Assembly (NCBI RefSeq): GCF_001625215.2
Contig: NC_030386.2
Coordinates: 39,774,796-39,838,795 of the forward strand
Source: Daucus carota subsp. sativus
Lineage: Eukaryota > Streptophyta > Magnoliopsida > Apiales > Apiaceae
Direction of reading: 5' to 3'
DNA: 64,000 bases
The notes beneath the pieces were generated by a model, which was not told where the DNA came from, searched no databases, and worked only from the letters and a program-made list of their open reading frames with translations. This document shows, in pieces, positions 50,250 to 60,271 of the stretch. Positions within the stretch are counted from its first letter, which is position 1. Each line of letters starts with the position of its first letter. Made by a program: the position numbers and the translations under genes.

Positions 50250-50561
50250 CTCCCTCCGTCCCAATGAATAATATACATTGGGATTGGACACGGAGACCAA
50301 GAAAAAGTGTAAGAAATGAGTAAAGTTAGGTGAAAAGTAGATAAAGTGGTGGGACCCATTTATTTTTAATAATAGATTTGAGATAGTGGAAGAAAGTAGT
50401 GGGTGTAATAGTGTTTTTATTATTATAGAATGAAGATAGTGAAAGAAAGTAGTGGGTGTAATAGTGTTTTATATTGTAAAAAGTTGCTATTTTGGGAATG
50501 TATAGAAATGATGGGACATTCCAAAAAGGAAACTGTATAGAATTGATTGGGACGGAGGGAG
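50250..50561. mobile_element. Stowaway-like MITE (312 bp)
   Basis: Ends CTCCCTCCGTCCCAAT and ATTGGGACGGAGGGAG are perfect inverted repeats, with TA on each side. The interior holds a direct repeat of GAAAGAAAGTAGTGGGTGTA-like sequence with the following ATAGTGTTTT (near 50391 and 50437). It lies about 0.2 kb upstream of the SDR gene start, near its promoter. Confidence 0.88.
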
Positions 50562-50847
50562 TAGTACTTAAATATTATTAAAAAATGTGTTTTTTTGTCA
50601 TAATGTGTTTTGACTTTTAAGAACTAGTAATTATTATGTTCTCATAAAATAAATAAATAATTATTTTGTGAATTTTAAATAGCAAATATAAGCGCTCTTT
50701 GGGGTTTACTATAAAATAATAATTTTTAAATTAGATAAATAAATTAAAATTCACTAAATGGATTTATTCTCTTAAAAAAAACTGTCTTTCTTTTATTAAA
50801 TATTTTCTCTTCTAAAAATATATTTTAAAATAGTTTAATTCAAAAAA

Positions 50848-51400
50848 GAGTTAATTATCAATTAGATCACTTATTACGCTAGAAAATATCAAGTGGGTCA
50901 CTGGGAAATTTTTAGTCTCATTTGAATCACTAAAAACATAAAAAATATCAAATAGATACCTTTAATATCTTTTCGAGGAATAAACTTTATTTTGCATGGA
51001 GTTTCACACATTTTTCTTAGGTGTTAGTATAATCAAATGAAAGGTTATAAATTCTAGTATTTAAGATAATATATTCAGATTTTAAGAAATTTATTTACTA
51101 TTTATTTTTAATTTTACAATTACTTTGTTTAATTATATCAAATGAATAATAAATAAATTTTTTAAAATCTGAATATATTATCGTAAATACAAGAATTCAT
51201 AACCTTTCATTTGATTATACTAACAGCTAAAAAAAATGTGTGAAACTCAATAAAAAATAAAGTTTACTCCTCGAAAAGATATTAGAGGTATCTATTTGAT
51301 ATTTTTTTATGACTTTAGTGATTCAAATGAGACCAAAAATTTCTCAGTGACCCACTTGATATTTTCTAGCGTAATAAGTGACCTATTTGATAATTAACTC
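50848..51400. mobile_element. MULE-type foldback MITE with ~270-bp arms (553 bp)
   Basis: Almost the whole element is one long inverted repeat: the left arm from GAGTTAATTATCAATTAG pairs with the right arm ending in GATAATTAACTC at roughly 90% identity. It has a perfect 10-bp target duplication ATTCAAAAAA at 50838-50847 and 51401-51410. A 9-11-bp duplication with long arms beginning GAG fits non-autonomous Mutator-like elements. No transposase. The transcript would fold into a long hairpin. Confidence 0.8.
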
Positions 51401-51754
51401 ATTCAAAAAATATATCTGAAAAAATCAACACAAAAGATAACTTAATCATTTTTGTAATTTTATATTGTGAACTTATTATTTATTATCTTTTTTATAGAAA
51501 TGATTGATATCACTTTTCATTTGAAAAGAAATCCAGATAATTAATTTCATATGACTTCTAAAAACTAGTAAAATATTAATAAATTATAAACTTTTAAAGA
51601 TCAATAAAAGAAAATTTTGGAAATCTCAACTTTTCTTATTCAACTTATAGCAAAGACCAACAACACAAACAATAGTCCAATACCAACGATTCTACATGGG
51701 CCTGGCGAACAGCAATATGTTGTCACTTGATCCCATGACCCTCACAGTAATATA

Positions 51755-52003
51755 CTCCCTCCGTCCCCCTGAGTTATATACATTGGGGACGGGATGCGGC
51801 ACGGACTTTAATACTCCTGTAAAGTATAGTTCTATAACTTATTTTTAAGATTTTTCTTTTCTGAATAAAAGTTTGAATGTTATATTTTTATTCAGAAAAA
51901 GAAAATTTTAAAAATAACTTATAGAACTATATTTTATAAGAGCATTGAAATGCGTGTCGAGCAGTGAAAAAGAAACGTATAGAATTAAATGGGACAGAGG
52001 GAG
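51755..52003. mobile_element. Stowaway-like MITE (249 bp)
   Basis: Ends CTCCCTCCGTCCCCCT and AATGGGACAGAGGGAG, TA on both sides (51753-51754 and 52004-52005). The inside continues as foldback around GTATAGTTCTATAACTTATT and its inverse AATAACTTATAGAACTATA. Confidence 0.85.
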
Positions 52004-52079
52004 TATTCGACATTTTTATTGTTGGTGTGTAAAGAAAGATCCTACTTACAGTATTAATAAGGTGAAACAAGAGCAAAAT

Positions 52080-52395
52080 AACATACAAACTTAAACAACA
52101 TCAACCATATCAATGCTAGAAAACTAGACAGAGGAAACTGCTCCAGGTCCAGCTGCTGCACAATTTCCATATGCTGAGGTTGAGCTTGAGCTTCTTGGTA
52201 TGCGGGTTGGTGCTGTGATGTGGATTCCGAAAGAGGAGAATAGAGCGGAGTTGTGGATACCCGAAGAGGAGGCTGCATGTAGAAACTGGTACTGAAATTT
52301 TGGCGGTAGCTACAGCATCAGGTGTGTTAGGTGGGTTATTGCCGGTTTGATCTGCACTCTCTGCACTATTCTGTTGTTTACTCTCCGTAATCAAA
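52080..52395 (-). pseudogene. NF-YC-like gene fragment, N-terminal part (block 1, left arm)
   Basis: Minus-strand match to the N-terminus and 5' flank of the intact NF-YC-like gene. Recognisable pieces are ADQTGNNPPNTPD (intact gene: ADQEGNNPPPLPD) and, in another frame, AYQEAQAQPQHMEIVQQ (intact: VYQEIQAQAQHMENVRE). The frame is disturbed and there is no histone fold. It is the left arm of an inverted pair centred near 52650. Confidence 0.7.
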
Positions 52396-53035
52396 GTTCA
52401 CAAGTATTCAATCTTTACAAGTGAGTCTCCTTGTTGCCTGTCATTCCATAAATCAATCAGTAATCATATCAATCACTACATTACTCTGCAAGGATGATGG
52501 AGACCAACAAATTATTTAATTGAAGAACTCACCAAACTTGTGAATGATCCAAGATGAGATGTATTTCTTAAATAGAGTTTTTTTCAATACGTGTTAATTT
52601 AGAATTATCACCACACTATATACTGAAGACACCTAGTTTGGGCATGCAAAAACACATCTACATGTCTTCTGTATATGGTGCGGTGACAATTATAATTGAA
52701 CACGTATAAAAAATAATAATTTAAGAAACGCATCTCATTTTTAAATCATTCACAAGTTGGGTGAACTCTTCAATCAAATATTTGTTGGTCTTCATGGTCC
52801 TTGAAGAGTAATTTACTGATTGATATGATTACCGATTGATTTACAGAATGGACAGCCAACAAGGAGACACACTAGAGTTTTAAGAATTGAAACTTGTAAC
52901 CTTTGATTATGGAGAGTCAACAACTACATTGCAGAGGGTACAGATCAAACCGGCAATAACCAACGCGACATACCTGATGTTGTAGCTACCAGCAACGTTT
53001 CAGTACCAGTGTATACAATAATGCAGCCTCCTCTT
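52255..53035. repeat. Large inverted repeat IR-N1, centre near 52650
   Basis: Left arm about 52255-52640, right arm about 52660-53035. TTGTTGCCTGTCATTCCATA on the left corresponds to the inverse of the segment near 52840-52870, and TGTGAATGATCC pairs with AAATCATTCACAAG. Both arms hold the N-terminal region and 5' flank of the NF-YC-like gene, head to head. Arms are diverged but clearly paired over ~370 bp. Confidence 0.75.
52905..53035 (+). pseudogene. NF-YC-like gene fragment, N-terminal part (block 1, right arm)
   Basis: Plus-strand mirror of 52255-52395. It opens ATGGAGAGTCAACAACTAC (Met-Glu-Ser-Gln-Gln), equivalent to the start of the intact gene, but the frame soon ends. It leads into CAGCCTCCTCTTCC, seen in the other N-terminal fragments. 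Confidence 0.6.
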
Positions 53036-53339
53036 CCCCAGGGATAGGCAGTTTTGCAAGTCCACCTGAAAGTGCAATAGCTTTGTTATCATTAATTGCC
53101 AGTTTCAGCAGATTTAGATGCGTGGCAAAGAGCTAATTGAATAAAAAAAGAAAGTAATATAGGCAAACATAACGGGTGAATGAGATGCATTAAACAAAAG
53201 AAACGATAAAAATAAAAGAAAATAGAGATTAAAAGTACTACCATATACAAGTGTTCTAATCAAGAAAGAAAAAATTTATCCACCACAATTGAACACAATC
53301 TATGTAGAAAGGAGTTGGAACCAACAATCTAATCAGTTT
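53036..53339. repeat. NF-YC-cluster leader-like repeat, copy 1
   Basis: Contains GGGATAGGCAGTT, TGCAAGTCCA, ATACAAGTGTT and CACAATTGAACACAATCTAT in this order. Related copies lie at about 54550-54830 and 60880-61100. No protein frame is seen. It may derive from a leader or intron of a family member. Confidence 0.6.
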
Positions 53340-53902
53340 TCCTCTAGCTCCTCGTTGCTCGGCTGGTCGGGTTGTTGCTCAGCTTGAGGCCAGTACTGCT
53401 ACATTGGGCTCTGCTGGTACTGATCTGTAGCCATGGCTGATACTGAGGCATAAATGGATGAGGTTGCTGATCACCAACACGGCAACACTTGTTATACTCG
53501 ACACTCGTATTCCATGCTGTTGATCAGGAACATTGTAGCAATAAATTCAGGACCAGCAGATGAGCTCGCCTGTGGTCCATTGTTTGTGGCCCCTAGAATT
53601 TGTTCAATCGATTCATCTCTTGGAATCCCGTGTTCAAGAATATCAAATGTATCTGTTTTAAAAATTTGTCACAGCAATATCTTTCTTTTGAACATTTCTT
53701 CTTCCATCTTTCTCATTGTTGATCCAGGCTTGTGAAGTCGTATCAAGGATAAACATCTCGCAAGTCTTAGCAAAGACAGCTACAGTTTCCTGGACAATCA
53801 TCCTGATATCATTATCCGCTCTCATTATCCTTTTAACCGGAGCAAGTGGGAGCTTGTGCTTCTTGAGGTCTGCTGGCGTCATTTCATGCATTTGGTTAGC
53901 CC
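53340..53902 (-). pseudogene. NF-YC-like fragment with histone fold (block 1)
   Basis: Minus-strand copy of the central part of the NF-YC-like gene. An open stretch (53891-53658) reads MTPADLKKHKLPLAPVKRIM and on through FAKTCEMFILDTTSQAW, the NF-YC histone fold. After a frame change, FKTDTFDILEHGIPRDE and ASSSAG can be followed, then Q-rich remnants with stops. No start context or N-terminus is attached. It is the left arm of an inverted pair. Confidence 0.75.
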
Positions 53903-54175
53903 GAGATTGCCTCCATGTGCGATTTTGGGCTAACCAGATGCTAGAATGACTCCAGCAGACCTCAAAGAATCAAAGGCTCCCATTTGCCCCAATTAAAAGG
54001 ATAATGAAAGCAGATAATGATATCAGGATGATCGCCCAGGAAACTGTAACCGTCTTTACTAAGACTTGCGAGATGTTTATCCTTGATATGACATCAAGAG
54101 CCTGGATTAACAATGAGGAAGATGGAAGGAGAACAATTCAAAAGAAGAAATTGTTGCAATAAAACAGATACCTTT
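53645..54175. repeat. Large inverted repeat IR-H1, centre near 53914
   Basis: Left arm 53645-53902 and right arm about 53927-54175, separated by only ~24 bp. Arms are about 88% identical by eye across the histone-fold sequence; for example GGTCTGCTGGCGTCATTTCA faces TGACTCCAGCAGACC. A transcript across it would form a hairpin of about 250 bp. Confidence 0.85.
53927..54175 (+). pseudogene. NF-YC-like histone-fold fragment (block 1, plus strand)
   Basis: Plus-strand mirror of the preceding fragment. In one frame it reads FAPIKRIMKADNDIRMIAQE and FTKTCEMFILDMTSRAWIN. A stop lies just upstream in the segment matching ANQMLE, and the frame ends soon after the fold, so no working NF-YC can be made. 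Confidence 0.75.
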
Positions 54176-54549
54176 GATTTTCTCAAACACGTAATGCCAA
54201 AATATATATTGAGCGAACAAATTCTCAAAGCCACAAGCAATGGACAACAGGCCTGAGACCATGGCGCCTCTCGTGCCTTTGCAACTTATCAGTTACAGAG
54301 GCTGAACAGCCACCAAGAAAACAGGGACAGGATTTGAAATGAAAACTTTTTCATACAATATTTCTTCTATGTTTGATAATCTGATAAATTTCCTTCATTT
54401 CTGATTTCAACTTGTGAAAATAATTCTAAATAAATCAATATCTTGCTACTACCTCCGTCTCAAATTACAAAGCCTAGTCAGATCTCGTGAAATCTTCTCC
54501 GACAGTACTAAAAAGTAAAGATGGAGTCTTGAGTCCAACAAATCTTTCC

Positions 54550-55310
54550 TCCGCCCTAGGGATAGGCAGTTCTGCAAGTCCAACTGAAAGTTCAATGGGC
54601 TTGTTATCAATACAATTATCAACAAATTTAATATAAAAATGGTAAATTAGGCAAATATAAAGGCTGAATGAAATGCATCAAACAATACACATAACAAAAT
54701 GAAAAAAAAAAGAAGAAAGAGAATGATAGTATTACCTTATACAAGTGTTCGAATTAATGTGAAAAAACTGAATCGGCCACAATTAAACGAAATCTATGTA
54801 GTAAAAAACTGTAATGAACATATATATTTTGATTGAAGAGATAACGGAAACCGTAACAATCAAGGTAAAATGGAAGAGCTAATAGAAACTATAACCAACA
54901 GTGTTTTGATAGAAGAGCTAATAGAAACTATGGATGACGTAGAGATGCTACCGAAGAACCAGAGATGAGATGAGTTTCGCAGAGATGAGATGAGTTTCTT
55001 AAATAAAAGATATACCAGATTTGAGATGACACGTATTACATACAAATAAAAACGTATGCAATATATGAATGACACGTATTTTTCCCATGCAAAAACGGAC
55101 AAAAATATACGTGTCCTAGATTAATTACATAATGACATTTTAGCTTAGCGTAACACGGTTCACAGAATTTTCGAAATTATTAAAAATAAAAAAAATTAAA
55201 TATGCATATTCTTGTATTGCTAGTTTGCTACATTAGAAATGACTTAATGACAACACAAGCTGAAGTTTCAACTAGATGCAAGTTACACCACTACACCACG
55301 CCAGCACAGA
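54550..55310. repeat. NF-YC-cluster flank repeat (block 1)
   Basis: Closely similar to about 60880-61560. Long shared blocks include GATGACACGTATTACATACA, AAACGTATGCAATATATGAA and TGACATTTTAGCTTAGCG. On the minus strand this corresponds to the 5' side of a family member. It places block 1 and block 2 as copies of one ancestral arrangement. Confidence 0.8.
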
Positions 55311-55312
55311 GT

Positions 55313-55560
55313 AACAATTATGACCTTCATTTAACTACGACTCTAAGAAACAAATTAAAATTACATTAATAACTTGCAGACTTGGAAAAAGCATTCTACA
55401 ATCACAGTTTCCATCAAGCTCTCTACTTCCATGCCAAACAATTATGACCTTCATTTAACTACGACTCTAAGAAACAAATTAAAATTACATTAATAACTTG
55501 CAGACTTGGAAAAAGCATTCTACAATCACAGTTTCCATCAAGCTCTCTACTTCCATGCCA
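55313..55560. repeat. Tandem 124-bp duplication
   Basis: Two adjacent, essentially identical 124-bp copies at 55313-55436 and 55437-55560, each starting AACAATTATGACCTTCATTT and ending CTACTTCCATGCCA. A single diverged version stands beside the intact NF-YC-like gene's stop codon near 61575-61670. Confidence 0.9.
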
Positions 55561-55640
55561 AGTAGATTTATTAAATCCTTGCTGCTGCTGATTCTGATGG
55601 TCCTGTTGCTGCTCAGCTTGAGGCGATGACTGCTCTAAGT
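55561..55640 (-). pseudogene. NF-YC-like gene fragment, last codons only
   Basis: Minus-strand match to the last ~20 codons and stop region of the intact NF-YC-like gene (shared CAGCTTGAGGCGATGACTGC and GGTCCTGTTGCTGCTCAGCTT). Homology stops abruptly at about 55640, where the UGT gene's 3' flank begins. It marks a breakpoint. Confidence 0.8.
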
Positions 55641-55740
55641 TATGTTAGAATATAAAATTAAATTTTTTTATTTATTATTATATGGAATACATGATAAACT
55701 TAATCACTCACAATATAATTATTCATATAAACTCCCCGAA

Positions 55741-57072
55741 CTAGATATTACAAAGCTGAAGCAATTCTTCCACCACGATATCTACATATTTGTCCCCACT
55801 CTCCCTCCGGCTCTTGCTCAAATCTTTCGTCTTCCGTCTTATTTCATCCCCATCCTTGTGCACCACAACTTTCTTTATAACTTCTGCAATATCGCTTCCC
55901 CGGAATCTCCCATTCCCATCTCTCTTAACCTCCGCGCCCAACCCAGCCTCGTTCACCACTCTAGCATTCAGCGGCTGATCATACTGCATTGGCATTGCAA
56001 TGATCGGAACGCCGTAGGCTAATGCCTCCGTCACCGAACCCCGTCCACAATGACTCACGAATCCCCCGATGCTTGGATGCGCTAATATCCTGGTCTGCGG
56101 TGCCCATGTCTCTAAAATAATTCCCTTTTCTCCAATTCTTTCGCGAAATATTTTAAGAAAATCACCGATAAAATCTCTGTCGGGACACTTAACAACCCAT
56201 ATAAAATTCACACCGCTCAGCTCGAGTCCAGAAGCCATCTCCTCCACCTCTTCCTTCGACAAGTGACACTCGGTCCCCATCGAAACAAACAACGTTGATG
56301 CCTCATCTTTTTTGTCAAGCCACTCGAAAATCTCGCAATCATCATCTTGTTTCCAATCAACAGTCTCAGAAACAAGTAGACCAACTGGGAGAACTTTTTT
56401 CCTACACAGAGTAGAAAAATAGTCAATATACTTTCCCTCAATCTCATCACAGCTCTTGACTAAAATCAGTTTTGATTCCCTGACGCAAGAGCTGACACGC
56501 TCAGCCGTCCCGATGCCATGAGCATGCACTTTCATCAATTTCTCAAACTTGGCCTTTTCATAGTCCGTGACATATATTTCCGGATAAGGAAACGGAGAGT
56601 GGCGCCCATTAATCTCAAAATGAGTCCAGTAACACGTCGTCACGGCGCCATTTGTGATGTACGAGACCGTTGGAACATTCTGGGACAGAGCCACTTGCGG
56701 CGCCCAATGTTGGAAAATATCGTTTATAAGCAAATCTGGTTTTAATGTTCGAATGATATCCGACAAGTTCGGGGCTGCCATGTCAAAGGCTTTTCTCAGA
56801 GTGGAGAGGAGGTTTGGTGGGAGGCCATTTACTGTGTGGTAATGAGGAGGAAGTTCTGGCAAATTGGGAAGATGGATCTCGATTGTTTTTATTGAAGGGC
56901 TGTTTAGAAGGGCTTTTTTGACTGAGGCTAGATTCACTGGGGTTGAACATAGATGAACAGAAACACCTCTTTTGGTGAGTCTTTTGCCGAGCTCTAGGTA
57001 AGATGATACATGGCTGTAGCCTAGCCATGGTAGCATCAGAACCGTTATGCCTCTCCCTTTGCTTTCCGCCAT
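55741..57072 (-). CDS. UDP-glycosyltransferase, UGT94-like (sugar-chain extending)
   Basis: Single-exon gene, 443 aa, minus strand. Family-1 UGTs move a sugar from UDP-sugar to small molecules in the cytosol. STPVNLASVKKAL, LPELPPHYHTVNGLPP and PIIAMPMQYDQPLNARVV resemble UGT94 members, which add a sugar to an existing glycoside (flavonoid, crocetin, lignan types). The actual substrate is unknown. His21 (YSH) and Asp118 (IND) fit the catalytic pair. The PSPG box spans residues 323-366 (WAPQ to DQ); its last Gln favours UDP-glucose, though this is no proof. The near-invariant Trp at box position 22 is Arg344 here (HCGRGS), and position 23 is Gly. Length is normal (about 450) and there are no breaks. 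TATA sequence at 57121-57129. It sits between two NF-YC debris blocks. Confidence 0.9.
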   Translation of the reverse strand: MAESKGRGITVLMLPWLGYSHVSSYLELGKRLTKRGVSVHLCSTPVNLASVKKALLNSPSIKTIEIHLPNLPELPPHYHTVNGLPPNLLSTLRKAFDMAAPNLSDIIRTLKPDLLINDIFQHWAPQVALSQNVPTVSYITNGAVTTCYWTHFEINGRHSPFPYPEIYVTDYEKAKFEKLMKVHAHGIGTAERVSSCVRESKLILVKSCDEIEGKYIDYFSTLCRKKVLPVGLLVSETVDWKQDDDCEIFEWLDKKDEASTLFVSMGTECHLSKEEVEEMASGLELSGVNFIWVVKCPDRDFIGDFLKIFRERIGEKGIILETWAPQTRILAHPSIGGFVSHCGRGSVTEALAYGVPIIAMPMQYDQPLNARVVNEAGLGAEVKRDGNGRFRGSDIAEVIKKVVVHKDGDEIRRKTKDLSKSRRESGDKYVDIVVEELLQLCNI

Positions 57073-57120
57073 CTCTCTCTGGATATTTAGATATGAGAGA
57101 TCTCATGTTCACACGGCTCG

Positions 57121-57129
57121 TTTTTATAG
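57121..57129 (-). promoter_or_regulatory. Probable TATA box of the UGT gene
   Basis: Minus strand CTATAAAAA, about 50 bp upstream of the ATG at 57072. This implies a very short leader. Confidence 0.55.
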
Positions 57130-57897
57130 AGCTTCATGCGGACGGCTATAATAGAAAATACTAGAAAACATAATACATCACTCTAATTATATGTTAAATA
57201 TTTTATTAAAATATATAATAACTAAAAAAATTAAAAAAGGAGGAAAATAAATAAAGTTAAAAAAGTGAACAATTTTCATACCCATAAATATTAGTAGTTA
57301 CTCTCTCTGTTTTTTTTATTTGACACTTTGATTTTGGACTAAGTGTTTTGACCGGGTATTTAAAAATAATATTTTCTGAATAAAAATATATAACCAAATA
57401 GATTATTTTTAAAAGATGAAAACGCTTAGGCAACAACTCTGAAATATAAAATACTTTTCATGTGTTATTAATTTCATGCGTTTTTAGTTATTATCATATT
57501 TATTTTTATTTTGATACTTACATTAAAAACCCACTAGAAAATATTTTTATTTTTGAAAATTATACCCTTATTTTTCAAAATCATAAAAGAAAATTTTACA
57601 TACCCAAATGGCCAAATTATTATACACTGACATAATTAAAAACATTATTTTAAGATCATGGACATCTGCTCTTGAGTCTTGAGGCTTCATCCATATGTAC
57701 ATTTCACTAATATTACTCCATGCACATGCCACCGGCCCACAGCTATTAAAACACGACTATATGCACATGCCGCCGGCCCCATGAACTCATATAGAGATGA
57801 CATGTTCCATTTATAACGGAGCTTACATCTGTGGATGATAACATGACACACATGCAGATCATATTCGATCATATTACTTACAAGGTTACACCATGAT
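57130..57897. other. UGT upstream region with a partial Stowaway-like end
   Basis: AT-rich flank. Near 57301, CTCTCTCTGTTTTTTTTATTTG looks like a decayed Stowaway end without a clear partner. A short motif, CATGCACATGCC(A/G)CCGGCCC, occurs twice near 57718 and 57761. No gene recognised. Confidence 0.4.
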
Positions 57898-58022
57898 TTT
57901 CTGGCTGAGGTTGGATTGACTGGTTGTTGAACGTAGATATATACTCAAAGACCTCTTGTTGCGCAGGTAAGATGATACATGGCTACGTTATATATGCCTC
58001 TCCCTTTCATGATCTCTCTCTA
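57898..58022 (-). pseudogene. Degenerate fragment of the UGT 5' end
   Basis: Minus-strand remnant matching the start of the UGT gene. AGGTAAGATGATACATGGCT and ATGCCTCTCCCTTT occur in both places (near 56995 and 57052 in the UGT), with CATCTCTCT or TGATCTCTCT at the presumed start codon. Only about 40 codons can be followed, with gaps. It shows that a second UGT copy once stood upstream. Confidence 0.7.
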
Positions 58023-58769
58023 TTCCTTACCGCTGTTTGATTGTCATTTTCAACACCATTTTTCCATTAAGGCTCTGTTTAAAGGTGTTAATCACAAACA
58101 TCCCTTTTTCTTCTATATATCCCATGCATCTAATAAGATGCAGTTTCTTTTCATTTCAGAAGAATCCCTCCTCTTACATTCTAATAATTTGCAAACACCT
58201 TTTTTAAATATTGAAAAGATTAAACCCGTAGATCAAATTACTTCTTCATGCCATACTGAGATATTTTCCCTTTCATCTACTAGCGCTTCTTATTCACTTT
58301 TTTCACCATGAATTTTCAAAAATTTTTGATATTGAGAATGGGGCTAGAATTAGCATCTTAATGACGAGAATAGAATTTTTGGAGTATCTTATTGTTTACT
58401 GAGATAGAATTAGTGTGTTTTAAGAAAATAATTATTTTATTCTTAATAAGTAAAAAAGACAAACACCAAGGTATACTATCAAATATTAATTTGGAAGTAG
58501 ATAAACTTGAAATTCACAAAATAGATATATATGTATATTTTTTCTAAAAGAAATAAATATATATAACTTAATAAATATATGATAAAATCTGTTATTGTTA
58601 ATTTATTATTTATCATCTTTCTTTGTTAAAAGATGTAATTTAATTATTATTTTTCTCTTGAAAAAAATAATAATCAATTTATGGTTTTGAATAAAAACGA
58701 TAATTAATCTAATGTGATATGTTGAGTGAATTATCAAATATTAATTTGTAAATAATATAGATGCAGGAA
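58023..58769. other. Intergenic DNA, nothing recognised
   Basis: AT-rich, mostly without structure. A short plus-strand frame overlaps the UGT remnant and has no family character. Confidence 0.45.
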
Positions 58770-59190
58770 ACTACACCAGAGTCTGCAGGTCCAGCTGCTG
58801 CTAAGCCTGTGGCCAAGGTATAAACGACTTGCTGATTATGCAGTGACTAAGCCTGAGGCGCATGCATAAAGAATTCTGTGGTCTTGGCATATGTACAAGT
58901 TATGCTGGGATAAAGCCTAAGCACTGGCATAAAAGATTGCAGAATCTGGCCTACATAAATGGTACTGTAGTTGTTGGGAACGAGCTTGAGGTGCAGAAAG
59001 AAAAGATTGTTGGCACTGTTGCCTGACATAAATGACTGCTATGCTCAAGATCACCTAAGTCGTCTTGCACAGTCTCCATATGCTCGAGCTTCTTGGTATG
59101 CGGGTTGCTGTGATAGTGTGATGTGATGTGGACTCGGAAAGTGGAGAATAGAGCGGAGGTCGGACCCCGGAAGAGGAGGCTCATTCCTAA
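58770..59190 (-). pseudogene. NF-YC-like fragment lacking the histone fold (block 2, minus)
   Basis: Minus-strand remnant where N-terminal sequence (PAYQEA-like segment near 59090) runs directly into Q-rich C-terminal sequence (near 58980-58770), with the histone-fold part missing. Frames are broken. The mirror copy at 59340-59720 has the same joint, so the internal loss came before the inverted duplication. Confidence 0.65.
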
Positions 59191-59217
59191 TAGTTAACAT
59201 GTATTGGAAAAATATTC

Positions 59218-59295
59218 AATTTAAGAAACACATTTCATTTCTAGATCATTCACAAATTTGTGAATGATCTAGAAATGAAATGTGTTTCTTAAATT
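59218..59295. repeat. Perfect 78-bp palindrome with tandem 37-bp units
   Basis: The sequence reads the same on both strands over 78 bp, with no loop (centre 59256/59257, ACAAATTTGT). A 37-bp unit beginning AAATTTGTGAATGATCTAG is repeated head to tail at 59254-59290 and 59291-59327. As a result a 48-bp left arm (59211-59258) also pairs perfectly with 59292-59339. It is the centre of the N-terminal inverted pair of block 2. Confidence 0.95.
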
Positions 59296-59339
59296 TGTGA
59301 ATGATCTAGAAATGAAATGTGTTTCTTAAATTGAATATT

Positions 59340-59720
59340 TGTCCAATAGATGTTAAATTTTGAAATGCAGCCTCCTCCTCCAGTATCCACAACTCCGCTC
59401 TATTCTCCTCTTTCGGAATCCACATCACAGCACCAACCCACATACCAAGAAGCTCAAGCTCAGCATATGGAGATTGTGTGAGAACGAAGCGATCTTGGGC
59501 CTTAGGCTCACTCCCAGCACAACCAACAGCTATCATTTATGTCCAGCAACAGATCCAGCTCGCAATCTTTTTTGCCTGCACCTCAAGCTCATTCCCAACA
59601 ACTCCCATTTATGTCATGGCCTCAGATTCTGCAATCTCTTATGCCGGTGCCTCAGGCTTAGTCACTGCATAACCAGCAGCAGCCTCAGTCACTGCATAAC
59701 CAGTAAGCCGTTTATACCAT
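59340..59720 (+). pseudogene. NF-YC-like fragment lacking the histone fold (block 2, plus)
   Basis: Plus-strand mirror of 58770-59190. It reads MQPPPPVSTTPLYSPLSEST and HQPTYQEAQAQHMEIV, then a stop, then Q/P-rich pieces such as PAPQAHSQQLPFMSWPQ in a neighbouring frame. The histone fold is absent. Confidence 0.7.
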
Positions 59721-60271
59721 CTCTTCTGGTCAAGTTGTTCCTCAGCTTGAGGCGACTGCTGGTCTGGGCTCTGCTGGTACTGAGTCTGAGGAAAAGGCAG
59801 GCATAAAGGGTTTGCTGGATCTTTGGCCATGGCTGATACGAAAGGCATAAATGGACGATCGAGGTTGCTGATCACCAACACTTGTTATACTCAACATTGT
59901 AGCAATAAATTTAGGACCAGCAGATGAGCTCGCCTGCTGTCCATTGTTTGTGGCCCCTAGAATTTGTTTGATTGATTCATCTCTTGGAGTCCGGTATTCA
60001 AGAATATCAAATGTATCTGTTTTAAAATTTTGTCACAGCAATATCTTTCTTTGAACCGTTCTTCTTCCATCATTTTCAGTGTTGACTCAGGCTTGTGAAG
60101 TCATATATATCAAGTATAAACATCTCGCAAGCTTTAGCAAATACAACTACAGTTTCCTGGGCAATCATTCTGATATCATTTTCCGCTCTCATTATCCTTT
60201 TAACCGGAGCAAGTGGGAGCCTGTGCTTCTCTTGAGTTATGTTGGCGTCATTTCATGCATTTGGTAAGCCC
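59721..60271 (-). pseudogene. NF-YC-like fragment with histone fold (block 2, minus)
   Basis: Minus-strand copy corresponding to 53340-53902. It holds the histone-fold region (LAPVKRIMRAENDI can be read), then degenerate Q-rich C-terminal sequence. Broken in several places. It is the left arm of inverted repeat IR-H2. Confidence 0.72.

Noticed and set aside
54860-55102. Hydrophobic Ser/Ile-rich minus-strand frame, also seen near 61026-61355
   Set aside because: Although present in both blocks, the frames differ in length and sequence and come from repeated non-coding flank. Recurrence reflects block duplication, not protein selection.
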